From UBA3006 sp031401235 (lineage in GTDB: Bacteria; Actinomycetota; Acidimicrobiia; Acidimicrobiales; Ilumatobacteraceae): DNA of 64,000 nucleotides. The notes beneath the pieces are model-generated. The model worked only from the letters and a program-made list of their open reading frames with translations, had not been told where the DNA came from and ran no database searches. The DNA is taken from the NCBI GenBank assembly GCA_031401235.1, contig JANNRJ010000031.1, positions 12,719-76,718 of the forward strand, read 5' to 3'. Positions 16,098 through 25,323 of the stretch are shown one piece after another. Position 1 is the first letter of the stretch; every line of letters begins with the position of its first letter. Both the position numbers and the translations under genes were made by a program.

Positions 16098-18860
16098 ATG
16101 GCGGCACCTCACGTAGGTACTCGCGAATTTATCTGCGAGAATGGACACATGATCTTTGATGGCTCGATGCATCAATTACCAGACAATGACCCGGGCGAAA
16201 CTAGCGAATGGCTCGATTCGCTAGATGCAGTTGTCGATATACAAGGCAAAACTCGTGCCCGCTATTTGCTTTCGCGCCTGCTCGAGCGAGCCCGCGAATC
16301 CCAAGTTAGTTTTCCCGCTACTGTCTCGACACCGTATGTAAATAGCATTCCGTACGAACAGGAACCGTGGTTTCCCGGTGATGATCACATTGAGCGTCGC
16401 ATTCGCGCCTACATACGCTGGAACGCCGCTGTTATGGTGGTGCGTGCCAACACCAATGCCGAAGGCATCGGTGGACATCTCTCCACGTATGCTTCGTCGG
16501 CAACTCTGTACGAAGTTGGTTTCAACCACTTCTTCCGTGGCAAAGATAACGGCACCCCGGGTGACCATGTGTATTTTCAGGGTCACGCCGCACCGGGTAT
16601 TTATGCGCGAGCATTTCTCGAACGTCGCCTCGACGAGGACGATTTGGATCACTTCCGTCGCGAAATTGGACGCAACGGTCGTGGACTTTCCAGTTATCCG
16701 CACCCGCGGCTGATGCCCGAGTTTTGGGAATTTCCCACCGTGTCGATGGGACTTGGCCCGCTCACTGCGCTGTACCACGCTCGTTTCAATCGCTACTTGC
16801 AAAATCGTCAACTTGACGACACGTCGAAAAGTCGTGTCTGGGCATTTTTAGGCGACGGCGAATGCGACGAACCTGAGACGCTGGGATCAATTTCACTTGC
16901 CGCTCGAGAGCAACTCGACAACCTCACATTTGTGGTCAATTGCAATTTGCAACGCTTGGATGGACCGGTGCGCGGCAATGGCAAGATCATTCAAGAACTT
17001 GAAGCGGTGTTTCGTGGGGCCGGCTGGAACGTGATCAAGGTGATATGGGGTTCAAAGTGGGATGAACTAATTGCTCGGGACACCTCGGGTGCGTTGCTGA
17101 ACAAGATGAACACAACTCTGGATGGTGAATTTCAGCGCTACATCATCGAAGATGGCAATTACATTCGCGAAAACTTTTTTGGACCAGACCCGCGACTTCG
17201 TGAATTGGTCTCCCACCTAACCGACGACGAACTGCGAATATTGCCACGCGGTGGTCACGACTACCACAAGTTGTATGCCGCCTTTCGTGCCGCCACGGAA
17301 AACGCAGGTTCAGGTCGCCCGACGGCAATTTTGTGCAAGACCGTAAAGGGATGGACACTTGGTCACGGAATCGAAGGTCGTAACGCCACACATCAAATCA
17401 AGAAGATGACCGACGACCAACTGTTGGCGTTACGCAACACCTTGCATTTAGAAAATGAAATACCCGACAGCGCTCTCAGCGGTGACAACCCGCCGTATTA
17501 TCGACCACCCGTTGACAGCATTGAATACCAATACATGATGGAACGTCGGCGTGCGCTCGGAGGAAGCATTCCCAAGCGAACAACTGTGGCCCGCAAACCT
17601 CTACTCCTACCAAGCCCAGATGTCTTTAGCGAATTCACACTGGGTAGCGGTAAGCAAGCAGTTAGTACAACCATGGGATTCACTCGTCTGCTTCGTAACT
17701 TGGCTCGCGATAAGGCATTCGGCGAACGCGTTGTACCGATCATCCCAGATGAGGCCCGAACGTTCGGAATGGACTCGTTGTTTCGTGAATTCAAGATTTA
17801 TGCCTCACAGGGTCAAAAATATGAACCGGTTGATCATGATCTGTTGCTGAGCTATACCGAGTCCACATCTGGTCAAATTCTTGAAGAAGGCATTACCGAA
17901 GCCGGGAGTATGGCCAGTTTCATTGCCGCCGGGACTAGCTATGCAACGCGCGGCGTGCCAATGGTTCCGTTTTTTACCTTCTACTCAATGTTTGGATTCC
18001 AACGCGTTGGTGATCTCATTTGGCAGGCTGCCGATGCTCGCACTCGTGGGTTTCTCCTCGGCGCCACCGCTGGTCGAACGACGCTGATGGGTGAAGGGCT
18101 CCAGCATCAAGACGGACACAGTTTGTTGCTCGCAAGTACCGTGCCGGCATGTCAGGCCTACGACCCGTCGTTCGCCTACGAAGTGGCGACCATTATTCGC
18201 CAGGGAATCAATCGAATGTACGGCGACCAACCAGAGGACATTTTCTTTTACCTTGCCCTATACAACGAGAACTATCCGATGCCGGCCCAGGGTGCTTCAT
18301 CAACAATCGAAGCCGAAGTGATGCAAGGTCTGTACAAATGGCGCGAGTCGGAAGGCGGCAAACACCGCGCCACAATATTATTTTCAGGATCCGCTCATGG
18401 CGCGGCGCAACTTGCCGCCAGTGAGTTGCTGGAACGTTACGACGTAGGAGTTGACTTATGGTCGGCCACTTCGTACAAAGTATTGCGCGAAGAAGCACTC
18501 GAAATCGAACGGTGGAACCGACTGCATCCCGGGGCCTCACCACGACAGGCCCTTGTCACCCGACTACTCGATGGTGGAGCTGGACCAATTGTCGCAGTCA
18601 CCGATTTTATGCGCATTGTCCCCGAGCAAGTCGCCCGCTTCATACCCCATCGCTCGTTCACTCCGCTGGGCACCGACGGGATGGGTCGAAGCGATACTCG
18701 CGAGGCTCTGCGTCGACACTTCGAAGTGGACATGCCACATCTCGTCGTTGCAGTTCTCTACGAACTCAGCCAAGCCGGCTCGATAAAACATGAGGTCGTC
18801 CAAGATGCAATTGTCCACTATGGAGTGAATCCGGAAGCCCTAAATCCACTACACGCATAA
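16098..18860 (+). CDS. aceE: Pyruvate dehydrogenase E1, homodimeric type
   Basis: This protein of about 920 residues is the single-chain E1. Landmarks are DNDPGETSEWLDSLD, IRWNAAVMV, HLSTYASSATLYEVGFNHFFRG, the thiamine-diphosphate motif GDGECDEPE and TVKGWTLG. It decarboxylates pyruvate and acetylates the E2 lipoyl group. GATACT lies five bases before ATG 16098, a leaderless layout; ATG 16149 is an alternative start that would still leave nine residues before the first conserved motif. E2 and E3 are encoded at 3.8-6.6 kb on the other strand. Confidence 0.93.
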   Translation: MAAPHVGTREFICENGHMIFDGSMHQLPDNDPGETSEWLDSLDAVVDIQGKTRARYLLSRLLERARESQVSFPATVSTPYVNSIPYEQEPWFPGDDHIERRIRAYIRWNAAVMVVRANTNAEGIGGHLSTYASSATLYEVGFNHFFRGKDNGTPGDHVYFQGHAAPGIYARAFLERRLDEDDLDHFRREIGRNGRGLSSYPHPRLMPEFWEFPTVSMGLGPLTALYHARFNRYLQNRQLDDTSKSRVWAFLGDGECDEPETLGSISLAAREQLDNLTFVVNCNLQRLDGPVRGNGKIIQELEAVFRGAGWNVIKVIWGSKWDELIARDTSGALLNKMNTTLDGEFQRYIIEDGNYIRENFFGPDPRLRELVSHLTDDELRILPRGGHDYHKLYAAFRAATENAGSGRPTAILCKTVKGWTLGHGIEGRNATHQIKKMTDDQLLALRNTLHLENEIPDSALSGDNPPYYRPPVDSIEYQYMMERRRALGGSIPKRTTVARKPLLLPSPDVFSEFTLGSGKQAVSTTMGFTRLLRNLARDKAFGERVVPIIPDEARTFGMDSLFREFKIYASQGQKYEPVDHDLLLSYTESTSGQILEEGITEAGSMASFIAAGTSYATRGVPMVPFFTFYSMFGFQRVGDLIWQAADARTRGFLLGATAGRTTLMGEGLQHQDGHSLLLASTVPACQAYDPSFAYEVATIIRQGINRMYGDQPEDIFFYLALYNENYPMPAQGASSTIEAEVMQGLYKWRESEGGKHRATILFSGSAHGAAQLAASELLERYDVGVDLWSATSYKVLREEALEIERWNRLHPGASPRQALVTRLLDGGAGPIVAVTDFMRIVPEQVARFIPHRSFTPLGTDGMGRSDTREALRRHFEVDMPHLVVAVLYELSQAGSIKHEVVQDAIVHYGVNPEALNPLHA

Positions 18861-18874
18861 GAGAACCTGAACTC

Positions 18875-19474
18875 ATGCCACCTACGACCAAGAGCGATTT
18901 TTACATCACCGGTATTACCACAGCCGATGCATTACTCAACCGCGACGGTACGGCGTTGCTCATCGGCATGTTGTTGGATCAACAAGTACCCATGCAATGG
19001 GCATTCACCGGTCCTCATACGATTCGCCAACGCCTAGGTCATATTGACGCCAAGCGCATCGCCAAGATGGATGTTGACGACTTTGTTTCGATCTGCCGTG
19101 AAAAACCGGCAGTTCATCGCTTTCCCAACTCCATGGCCACACGAATTCATAACATGTGCGCCATTATCGCCACAACCTATAAAGGCAAGGGATCGAACAT
19201 TTGGGTTGGGGTGGATGACGCCAAAGAACTTTCTAAGCGATTGAGCGCGCTTCCCGGCTTCGGCGAAGAAAAGGCGCAGATATTTGTTGCCCTGCTCGGA
19301 AAGCGTTTTGGGGTTCGGCCGGAGGGTTGGAAGAAAGTGGCGGGAGCGTTCAGCGACAACCAACCGCGGTCGGTAGCCGACATCAATTCGCCCGAGGCGC
19401 TGTTGAAAGTTCGTGGTTACAAGAAGACACAGAAAGCAGCCCATGTCGATAAACAAGATCGTCCGCGTAAATAG
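18875..19474 (+). CDS. HhH-GPD-type base-excision DNA repair-like protein
   Basis: This 199-residue protein begins with a conserved DALLNRDGTALLIGMLLDQQVPMQWAF-type region and has the helix-hairpin-helix LPGFGEEKA near 125-133. This resembles the actinobacterial HhH-GPD family, but I do not see the cysteine cluster of endonuclease III or a clear catalytic lysine. DNA binding is likely; glycosylase activity is uncertain. It lies 14 bases after aceE and ten bases before galE. Confidence 0.78.
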   Translation: MPPTTKSDFYITGITTADALLNRDGTALLIGMLLDQQVPMQWAFTGPHTIRQRLGHIDAKRIAKMDVDDFVSICREKPAVHRFPNSMATRIHNMCAIIATTYKGKGSNIWVGVDDAKELSKRLSALPGFGEEKAQIFVALLGKRFGVRPEGWKKVAGAFSDNQPRSVADINSPEALLKVRGYKKTQKAAHVDKQDRPRK

Positions 19475-19477
19475 GTT
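19472..19477 (+). promoter_or_regulatory. Candidate leaderless -10 (TAGGTT)
   Basis: TAGGTT ends six bases before the galE ATG at 19484. It overlaps the TAG stop of the preceding gene, so it may be chance, but it fits the window-wide pattern. Confidence 0.3.
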
Positions 19478-19483
19478 GCTTAA

Positions 19484-20464
19484 ATGACGGTTCTAGTCAC
19501 TGGTGGCGCAGGCTACATCGGTTCCCACACGGTTCGCCTTCTTGTTCAACGACATCGTGAAGTGGTTGTTCTCGATTCACTTGAGTTTGGCGACAAAGCG
19601 CGCGTCGTTGATGTCCCATTTTTTGAAGGCGATATTTCCGACAGCCGAATTATCAACAAAATTTGTCGCAAGTATGACATCAACGAAGTAATTCACTTTG
19701 CGGCGTACAAAGCAGTCGGCGAATCGATGGAGCAACCACTTCGTTATTACAACAACAACGTGTCTGGGACGATCGCTCTGGTTCAAGCACTGCTTTCCAA
19801 TGGAGTTGACCGGCTCGTGTTTTCTTCATCAGCCGGCGTCTATGGAACTCCTGCATCGGTGCCGATATCGGAAGATGCAGCGTTGCATCCCGAAAGTGTG
19901 TACGCCGAGACAAAGGTGGTAGTCGAGAAGTTTCTTGCTTCGTGTAGCGCGATTGGCTTGCGCTCAGTGAGTATGCGTTACTTCAATGCCGCTGGGGCAA
20001 GTTCCGATGCCAGCATTGGCGAAGACTGGTCAATGTCACAAAATCTCGTGCCGATAGTGATGAAAACCCTGCTTGGGCATAGTGGCAACTTTTCTCTTAA
20101 CGGCAATGACTATCCGACACCTGATGGCACTTGCGTTCGTGATTACATCCATGTCGAAGATCTCGCCGAGGCACACTTGAAAGCGCTGGAATATCTTGCC
20201 GCCGGTGGTCCAACTTTGGCACTCAATGTCGGCACCGGAATCGGACACTCGGTTTTAGAAGTCATTGCCATGGCTGAACAAGTAAGCGGACGAAAAGTTT
20301 CCTACAACATTGCTGCACGACGCCCTGGCGATCCAGCTTCGGGATACGCCGATCCCGCTCTCATTAACGAAATCCTCGGTTGGAAGTCAACCCACGACCT
20401 TCGAGACATCATCACAAGCGCTTGGAACTGGCATCGCAAGTCGGCGATTACCCCGCAGCACTAG
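19484..20464 (+). CDS. galE: UDP-glucose 4-epimerase
   Basis: This 326-residue extended SDR opens with VTGGAGYIGSHT and has the catalytic Y140-x3-K144 (YAETK), FSSSAGVYG, MRYFNAAGA and the GTCVRDYIHVEDLA motif typical of GalE. It interconverts UDP-glucose and UDP-galactose in the cytosol for envelope sugar synthesis. The 3' end overlaps the convergent hydrolase by 17 bases. Confidence 0.9.
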   Translation: MTVLVTGGAGYIGSHTVRLLVQRHREVVVLDSLEFGDKARVVDVPFFEGDISDSRIINKICRKYDINEVIHFAAYKAVGESMEQPLRYYNNNVSGTIALVQALLSNGVDRLVFSSSAGVYGTPASVPISEDAALHPESVYAETKVVVEKFLASCSAIGLRSVSMRYFNAAGASSDASIGEDWSMSQNLVPIVMKTLLGHSGNFSLNGNDYPTPDGTCVRDYIHVEDLAEAHLKALEYLAAGGPTLALNVGTGIGHSVLEVIAMAEQVSGRKVSYNIAARRPGDPASGYADPALINEILGWKSTHDLRDIITSAWNWHRKSAITPQH

Positions 20465-21206
20465 TGCGTTGACGATCTAGCCAGCCCAGCAGTACCGCCA
20501 TTGCCCGTGGATCGTGGCGCAATCTGTGACCTGCACCGCCGATGATTTGCAATTCGGCGTCGCCGTGTGCTTGTGCCAGCACCCGCGAGTCGGCTGTTGG
20601 CACAATTTCATCGTCGTCACCGTGCATCAATAACAATGGTCGTGGGGCAAGTCGGCGAGCAGCTTCGGTCGGGCGAAAACGTCGTAGTTCGCGTGCCCAT
20701 TCATCTGCCGATGGTGGAAATCCAGGTCGATGAATGGTTCCAATCTCGCGCGAGTGTTCTAGAAACCGACGCGGATGATCGGCCCAGTCGTCAAAGTCGG
20801 CGCGAGCCCCGAGCAATGCGCACCCACTGACTCGCGGATCATCGGCCGCCACACACAGCGCCAGTGACCCACCAGTGTTGTTCCCGACCAGCCAAACACC
20901 ACTCGGCGAAGTTTCGGCCACAACATGGGTGATGGCGCCGCGCAAATCATCTACCCAACCTTGCATCGAAAAATCACCTTCGCTCGTGGCGCATCCACGA
21001 AATGTAAATGTCATCGCAATCCAGCCAAGCTCATTGGCAACTCGATCACATAGTTCCGGGAATGACCCGGCCGATTGGCGAGCATCAATTCCACCACTTG
21101 GATATCCGTGGCAAAGCACCATTGCTGGAAGAGCACCAGATTTACCCTGAGGTTGCACGAGATAACTCGCCAGATTCAATCCACCTGAGAGAAAACTGCT
21201 ATTCAC
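20448..21206 (-). CDS. Alpha/beta hydrolase fold protein with Asn at the nucleophile position
   Basis: This 252-residue protein has a full hydrolase-fold layout: LCHGYPSGG for the oxyanion region, TFRGCATSEGDFS, an acid loop MHGDDDEIVP and a terminal GGAGHRL histidine. The nucleophile elbow, normally G-x-S-x-G, reads G108-N-N110-T-G, so the serine is replaced by asparagine. It is therefore either a non-catalytic member or one with changed chemistry. It is preceded by the 74-residue gene at 21221-21445 on the same strand. Confidence 0.78.
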   Translation of the reverse strand: MNSSFLSGGLNLASYLVQPQGKSGALPAMVLCHGYPSGGIDARQSAGSFPELCDRVANELGWIAMTFTFRGCATSEGDFSMQGWVDDLRGAITHVVAETSPSGVWLVGNNTGGSLALCVAADDPRVSGCALLGARADFDDWADHPRRFLEHSREIGTIHRPGFPPSADEWARELRRFRPTEAARRLAPRPLLLMHGDDDEIVPTADSRVLAQAHGDAELQIIGGAGHRLRHDPRAMAVLLGWLDRQRTSAAG

Positions 21207-21220
21207 TTGTTCGACGCAAT

Positions 21221-21445
21221 CTAGATGCGTGGCTTGCGATGCCGACGAGTTTTGCCCTCGCGGGCCAGGGTGTATCCGCGATTACGAGCCTCAGGAAGAG
21301 AATCGGGTCCAAAACTTGCTCCCACTCGATTGGCGACGATGTCATTAATAATCGTCGCATCGACCCAAGAATCAAGGTCATACACCAATTGAGTTCGTTT
21401 ATCACCCAAATATCGAATATGGGCAAACTGCGATGGTCGATCCAT
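21221..21445 (-). CDS. Small conserved actinobacterial protein of unknown function
   Basis: This 74-residue protein has the core HIRYLGDKRTQLVYDLD and FGPDSLPEARNRGY, a pattern I recall from short conserved proteins of Acidimicrobiia and relatives. It ends with a basic tail, GKTRRHRKPRI, which suggests nucleic-acid or ribosome contact. The stop is 14 bases before the hydrolase start, so they probably share an mRNA. I prefer this frame over a longer overlapping frame (21199-21483) because it is compositionally sensible. Confidence 0.62.
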   Translation of the reverse strand: MDRPSQFAHIRYLGDKRTQLVYDLDSWVDATIINDIVANRVGASFGPDSLPEARNRGYTLAREGKTRRHRKPRI

Positions 21446-21517
21446 GACACGAATCTAGCCGTCACGTCATACATTACTTCCACGATCTAAATTGGAAGTC
21501 GTAGGAAGGGCGCCTTT

Positions 21518-22192
21518 GTGACTATCGAGCACATTGACTTTTACTTTGACCCAATGTGTCCATGGGCATACCAAACCTCGCTATGGATTCGCGAGATACG
21601 GCGGCTTAACAATTTGGAAATTTCATGGAAATTCTTCAGCCTTGAAGAGATCAATCACGTTGAAGGCAAGAAGCATCCGTGGGAGCGCGAACTTTCATAC
21701 GGATGGACCCCGATGCGCGTAGGGGCGTTGTTGCGCCGAAGCAGTATGAAGTTATGCGATGACTGGTACGGAATCATTGGTCATGCATTACATGTTGACG
21801 GCCGTCGACCATATCAACGTGATGTTGCCATTGAATTGCTCGCCAAAATAAATGCGCCAACAACCGCATGGGATGACGCCGTTGCCGACACCACTACTCA
21901 TGATGAGGTTCGTGCCGACCACGAGCGCGCAACAAACGAATACGCCGGTTTTGGAGTTCCAATTTTAGTGTTCCCAAGTAACCGTGCCGTATTTGGACCG
22001 GTTGTGATACCGGCGCCGATGGGCGATGAGGCACTCAGATTATGGGACCTCACTATTGCATACGGCTCGTTTCCGGGTCTGTATGAAATTAAGACGCCCA
22101 AAACTAAATCTGATCGCGATCAAATTGCCGAATTGTTTACGCCGTATTTGGCTGCACGACAATGGAAGACCATTCAGAAACCAACGCATTAA
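21518..22192 (+). CDS. DsbA family protein (mycothiol-dependent nitroreductase Rv2466c-like)
   Basis: This 224-residue thioredoxin-fold protein starts with HIDFYFDPMCPWAY, where C14 leads a CPWA motif as in Rv2466c. Rv2466c is a mycothiol-dependent oxidoreductase of the DsbA family that is active as a cytosolic nitroreductase. No signal peptide is seen. The cis-proline region is FGVPILVF. It starts with GTG 21518 and is followed by a maleylpyruvate isomerase-like gene, another family tied to mycothiol. Confidence 0.82.
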   Translation: MTIEHIDFYFDPMCPWAYQTSLWIREIRRLNNLEISWKFFSLEEINHVEGKKHPWERELSYGWTPMRVGALLRRSSMKLCDDWYGIIGHALHVDGRRPYQRDVAIELLAKINAPTTAWDDAVADTTTHDEVRADHERATNEYAGFGVPILVFPSNRAVFGPVVIPAPMGDEALRLWDLTIAYGSFPGLYEIKTPKTKSDRDQIAELFTPYLAARQWKTIQKPTH

Positions 22193-22212
22193 TTACTTGA
22201 ACGAGGCCATTC

Positions 22213-23019
22213 ATGATTCCGACCAATACTCTCGACGAACTCTTCGCCACGTGGTCTTCGATTGGTGCACTTTGCGCCCCGCTGACTGAGGTTCAATGGA
22301 AAACTCCGACGGCGTGCCCAGGTTGGTCGGTACAAGACAACATCTCTCACCTCGTTGGAATCGAACGCGGGATGATGGGTGTGGAACCGACCGCACACCG
22401 TTCAGTGCCGCGCGACTACGTCAAAAATCCCATTGGCGAAGCAAATGAACACGAGGTTGATTCTCGTCGCTCGCTCACAGGCGCGCAAGTTCTCAGCGAG
22501 TGGAGCGATATCGTCACTCGCCGTACCGCAGCCTTGTGCTCAGCCGAAGAGTCGTACTTCTCAACTCCAGCTAGAACTCCCCTTGGCCCGGGGACCGTTG
22601 CCGACTTTTTACAGTTGCGAGTGTTGGATTGTTGGGTTCATGAACAAGACATTCGCCGAGCACTGAATATTCCGGGACACGAGTCGGGTCCAGCGGCAGA
22701 GAGCACCATCGATCGACTGCTGAATACATTACCAATGGTGATCGGCAAGCGATCCGCAACGCCGGAAGGCGAATCGGTATATTTCCAAATTACCGGTCCG
22801 GTGAATCGCTCACTATTTATCACCGTACTCAATGGTCGCGCCGCGGTTGTAGATACTCCCCCAATAAATGTGCGAACAATTTTCTCGATTGACAGCAATA
22901 CATTTGTCGCACTAGCCACCGGTCGAGAATCCGCCGAGGCCGCTACGTTACGTTGGTCTGCCACTGGTGACAAAGAACTTGGACTGCGAATCGCGCAGAA
23001 TCTCAACATGATGATCTAG
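22213..23019 (+). CDS. Maleylpyruvate isomerase family mycothiol-dependent enzyme (TIGR03083)
   Basis: This 268-residue DinB/YfiT-fold protein has the family motif TACPGWSVQDNISHLVGIE with a metal-binding histidine, then HEQDIRRAL with further ligands. A C-terminal SCP2-like domain (about 170-268) is likely. The family contains mycothiol-dependent isomerases and many of unknown role. GAGG lies upstream of ATG 22213. It follows the DsbA-like gene by 20 bases. Confidence 0.82.
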   Translation: MIPTNTLDELFATWSSIGALCAPLTEVQWKTPTACPGWSVQDNISHLVGIERGMMGVEPTAHRSVPRDYVKNPIGEANEHEVDSRRSLTGAQVLSEWSDIVTRRTAALCSAEESYFSTPARTPLGPGTVADFLQLRVLDCWVHEQDIRRALNIPGHESGPAAESTIDRLLNTLPMVIGKRSATPEGESVYFQITGPVNRSLFITVLNGRAAVVDTPPINVRTIFSIDSNTFVALATGRESAEAATLRWSATGDKELGLRIAQNLNMMI

Positions 23020-23035
23020 TGGTTCGGTAAATCAT

Positions 23036-23041
23036 TAGGCT
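23036..23041 (+). promoter_or_regulatory. Candidate leaderless -10 (TAGGCT)
   Basis: TAGGCT ends seven bases before ATG 23049, consistent with the TAnnnT-N6/7-start pattern. Confidence 0.35.
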
Positions 23042-23048
23042 CAAAGGC

Positions 23049-23348
23049 ATGTCAGACGGAGAGTTTCGACCGCTTGACAGTTCGGTTGGGACCCAACGCG
23101 AGCGAGCACTTTCCGAACTGGCGAATCGCGATGCCGAAATTGGAGCCCGCGTCGAACAACGTGTTCGTGACACTTATGGTGATTCCACTTCGATGGAGGG
23201 CTATCACTTCCGTGACAGTTTTGCCAAGGAATCTCAAGCAAGTTTTCAGATCGACTGGGTCCATCAACCATGGTTGCGGCCAATCCGGTTTTCTTACCGC
23301 CATTTGCCCAAATCAATTCGATTCCTGATCAAGAAATTGGCTCGATGA
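23049..23348 (+). CDS. Hypothetical protein upstream of a glycosyltransferase
   Basis: This 99-residue protein is charged and helical in its first half (RERALSELANRDAEIGARVEQRVRD, which could form a short coiled coil) and basic at its end (YRHLPKSIRFLIKKLAR). It has no signal peptide or known motif. Its stop overlaps the start of the glycosyltransferase gene (ATGA), so it is probably coupled to it and could help place the enzyme at the membrane; that is inference. Confidence 0.6.
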   Translation: MSDGEFRPLDSSVGTQRERALSELANRDAEIGARVEQRVRDTYGDSTSMEGYHFRDSFAKESQASFQIDWVHQPWLRPIRFSYRHLPKSIRFLIKKLAR

Positions 23349-24901
23349 ACAATTTCACCATTGCCATTGATGCTCATGCCGCAAACAGAGGCGAGATCAA
23401 ACGAACATTGAAATCGCTATCCGGCACAGTTCAGTCTCCACTATCACTCGTCATTTTTGGTCTCACCTCGGATCACACATCGGCGGTACGTCCGAACCGA
23501 TTACGTGCCCGTCATGTTCAAATCACAAAGTCGTCGGAGATCCATAGTCACATCATTTTTATGCGCGTCGGTGATTCACTCTTGCCACAGACGCTTGATG
23601 TGCTCAATGAGTTTCTAGCCAGTAATCCTCATCACGATCTTCTTTATGGTGACTCAACACATGGCTCAATCAGTAGATGGGACGAACCAACTGAAGTCCG
23701 TCGCCCGGGCTGGTCGCCCGAACGCCTACGTTCGCACTGCTATGTCGGCGAATTGCTCGTCGCACCGATCGATCTCGTGAACCAAGCCGGTGGCGTGGAT
23801 GTACTCGCAGTTGCTCACGCCCATGACCGCGCACTTCGACTCGGAGAACTCGCGAAATCACCGGTGCGAATTGCCGAACTGTTGTATGCGTCAGACCATG
23901 AGCATCTACAGCCAACTTGCTCAATAGAGGCGGTTCGTCGACATTGCGCGCGCACCGGAGTCAATGCCGATTGCGATGCCGACGAGAACCTCGCCGTGGT
24001 GCGGGTGAGGCGACGAATTTCCAATGAACCCAACATCACCATCATCATTCCGACATGCGGGACGGTCGAATCCGTTCATGGAACACCCAAGGTACTGGCC
24101 GCCCACACAATTGAAACATTGCTCGAGCGCTCCACCTATAAGAATTTTGAAATAATTGTGGTTGCCGATACATCGACGCCCAATGAGTCACGGAGAGCAA
24201 TCGCCGAGGCCGGCGGTGCACACGTTAGATTCATCGAGTTTTCGCGACCATTCAACTTCGCCGAAAAAATTAATTTGGGGGTCGTGACAAGTGATTCGGA
24301 ATTGGTGTTGTTGCTCAACGACGACACCGAAATAATTTCACCCGACGCGCTACATACGATGGTCGGGATACTGGCCGACCCGGGTGTGGCAATGGTCGGT
24401 CCAATGTTGCTCTACGAGGACGGCACCATTCAAAGCGCGGGGCATATTCTCAACCCCGTCCCATACGACCTCTACCGCAGCCGGCCGCTCACATTCACTG
24501 GAGCCCAACACTTGCTGCGTGTACAACGAGAAGTATCGGGTGTCATTGCCGCGTGCGCATTGATTCGACGCAGCGTCTTCAATGAAGTTGGTGGGTTATG
24601 CACCGACTTTCCAAGCAATTACAACGATGTCGACTTCGGACTAAAGGTGCAAGAACTCGGGTATCGCGTGGTGTTCACCCCCTACGCCCAATTCTTTCAT
24701 TTTGAATCGCAAACACGATCACCGCGTCTGCAAACTTTTGAAGTGGCAAAAATCGGAGCACGCTGGCGAGACAAACTTGACAATGATCCTTATTTCAATC
24801 CTCATCTAGAACGATACGTTTCGGTGTGGAAGCAAAATCGGATTGGTCAAAGATCACTACTTGATGCACTTGGACCGACCGCACCAATTGCGTCAAAATA
24901 G
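23345..24901 (+). CDS. Family 2 glycosyltransferase
   Basis: This protein of 518 residues has a less conserved N-terminal half (1-225) and a GT-A domain from about residue 230: ITIIIPTCG, IIVVADTST, FNFAEKINLG, the nucleotide-sugar/metal motif LLLNDDTEI, and NYNDVDFGLKVQELGYRV. This is the rhamnosyltransferase-like GT2 branch. It probably makes cell-wall or exopolysaccharide; donor and acceptor are unknown. ATG 23345 overlaps the preceding stop. The 3' end overlaps the convergent gene by 55 bases. Confidence 0.85.
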   Translation: MNNFTIAIDAHAANRGEIKRTLKSLSGTVQSPLSLVIFGLTSDHTSAVRPNRLRARHVQITKSSEIHSHIIFMRVGDSLLPQTLDVLNEFLASNPHHDLLYGDSTHGSISRWDEPTEVRRPGWSPERLRSHCYVGELLVAPIDLVNQAGGVDVLAVAHAHDRALRLGELAKSPVRIAELLYASDHEHLQPTCSIEAVRRHCARTGVNADCDADENLAVVRVRRRISNEPNITIIIPTCGTVESVHGTPKVLAAHTIETLLERSTYKNFEIIVVADTSTPNESRRAIAEAGGAHVRFIEFSRPFNFAEKINLGVVTSDSELVLLLNDDTEIISPDALHTMVGILADPGVAMVGPMLLYEDGTIQSAGHILNPVPYDLYRSRPLTFTGAQHLLRVQREVSGVIAACALIRRSVFNEVGGLCTDFPSNYNDVDFGLKVQELGYRVVFTPYAQFFHFESQTRSPRLQTFEVAKIGARWRDKLDNDPYFNPHLERYVSVWKQNRIGQRSLLDALGPTAPIASK

Positions 24902-25305
24902 TCCATGTGCGCGCGCACCACGTACACAATGTCGACATCATCCAATACTTCAACCCGGACCTTTTCGGCTTCGCCCAAGAGATAGGCAGTAAGAGTTTCT
25001 TCGCCAATGACCACCGTGTCAGTAATGTCTTGCTTTCGGTCGACCACATCTTGTGGCTGTAATCCCTTGAGACGCAACCAATCCATGTGCAACACCAGCA
25101 ATTTACTCAATTCATCCAATGTCAATCGCGCTTGAGTTTCTGATGGCAAGCGATCCGCCACGAAACTAATCGCCTCGTCCAATTGATAGATCGTACGAGG
25201 GGCGACGCCGTCCAAACGATGCGCCTCTCGACCAATCACGACCGACGCGATCGCAAACACACTTATTGCCGAGACGATTGCAAAGATTAGAATTACAGCA
25301 GACAT
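24847..25305 (-). CDS. Conserved hypothetical protein with N-terminal membrane segment
   Basis: This 152-residue protein has one hydrophobic segment at residues 3-23, then a soluble part with AISFVADRLP, LTLDELSKLL, DVVDRKQDITDTVVIGEE and YVVRAHMDYFDAIGAVGP. I recall similar actinobacterial proteins but know no function. The gene follows the acyl-CoA dehydrogenase on the same strand by 18 bases, and its 3' end overlaps the glycosyltransferase gene. Confidence 0.7.
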   Translation of the reverse strand: MSAVILIFAIVSAISVFAIASVVIGREAHRLDGVAPRTIYQLDEAISFVADRLPSETQARLTLDELSKLLVLHMDWLRLKGLQPQDVVDRKQDITDTVVIGEETLTAYLLGEAEKVRVEVLDDVDIVYVVRAHMDYFDAIGAVGPSASSSDL

Positions 25306-25323
25306 GCTGCCGACAATAAGTAG

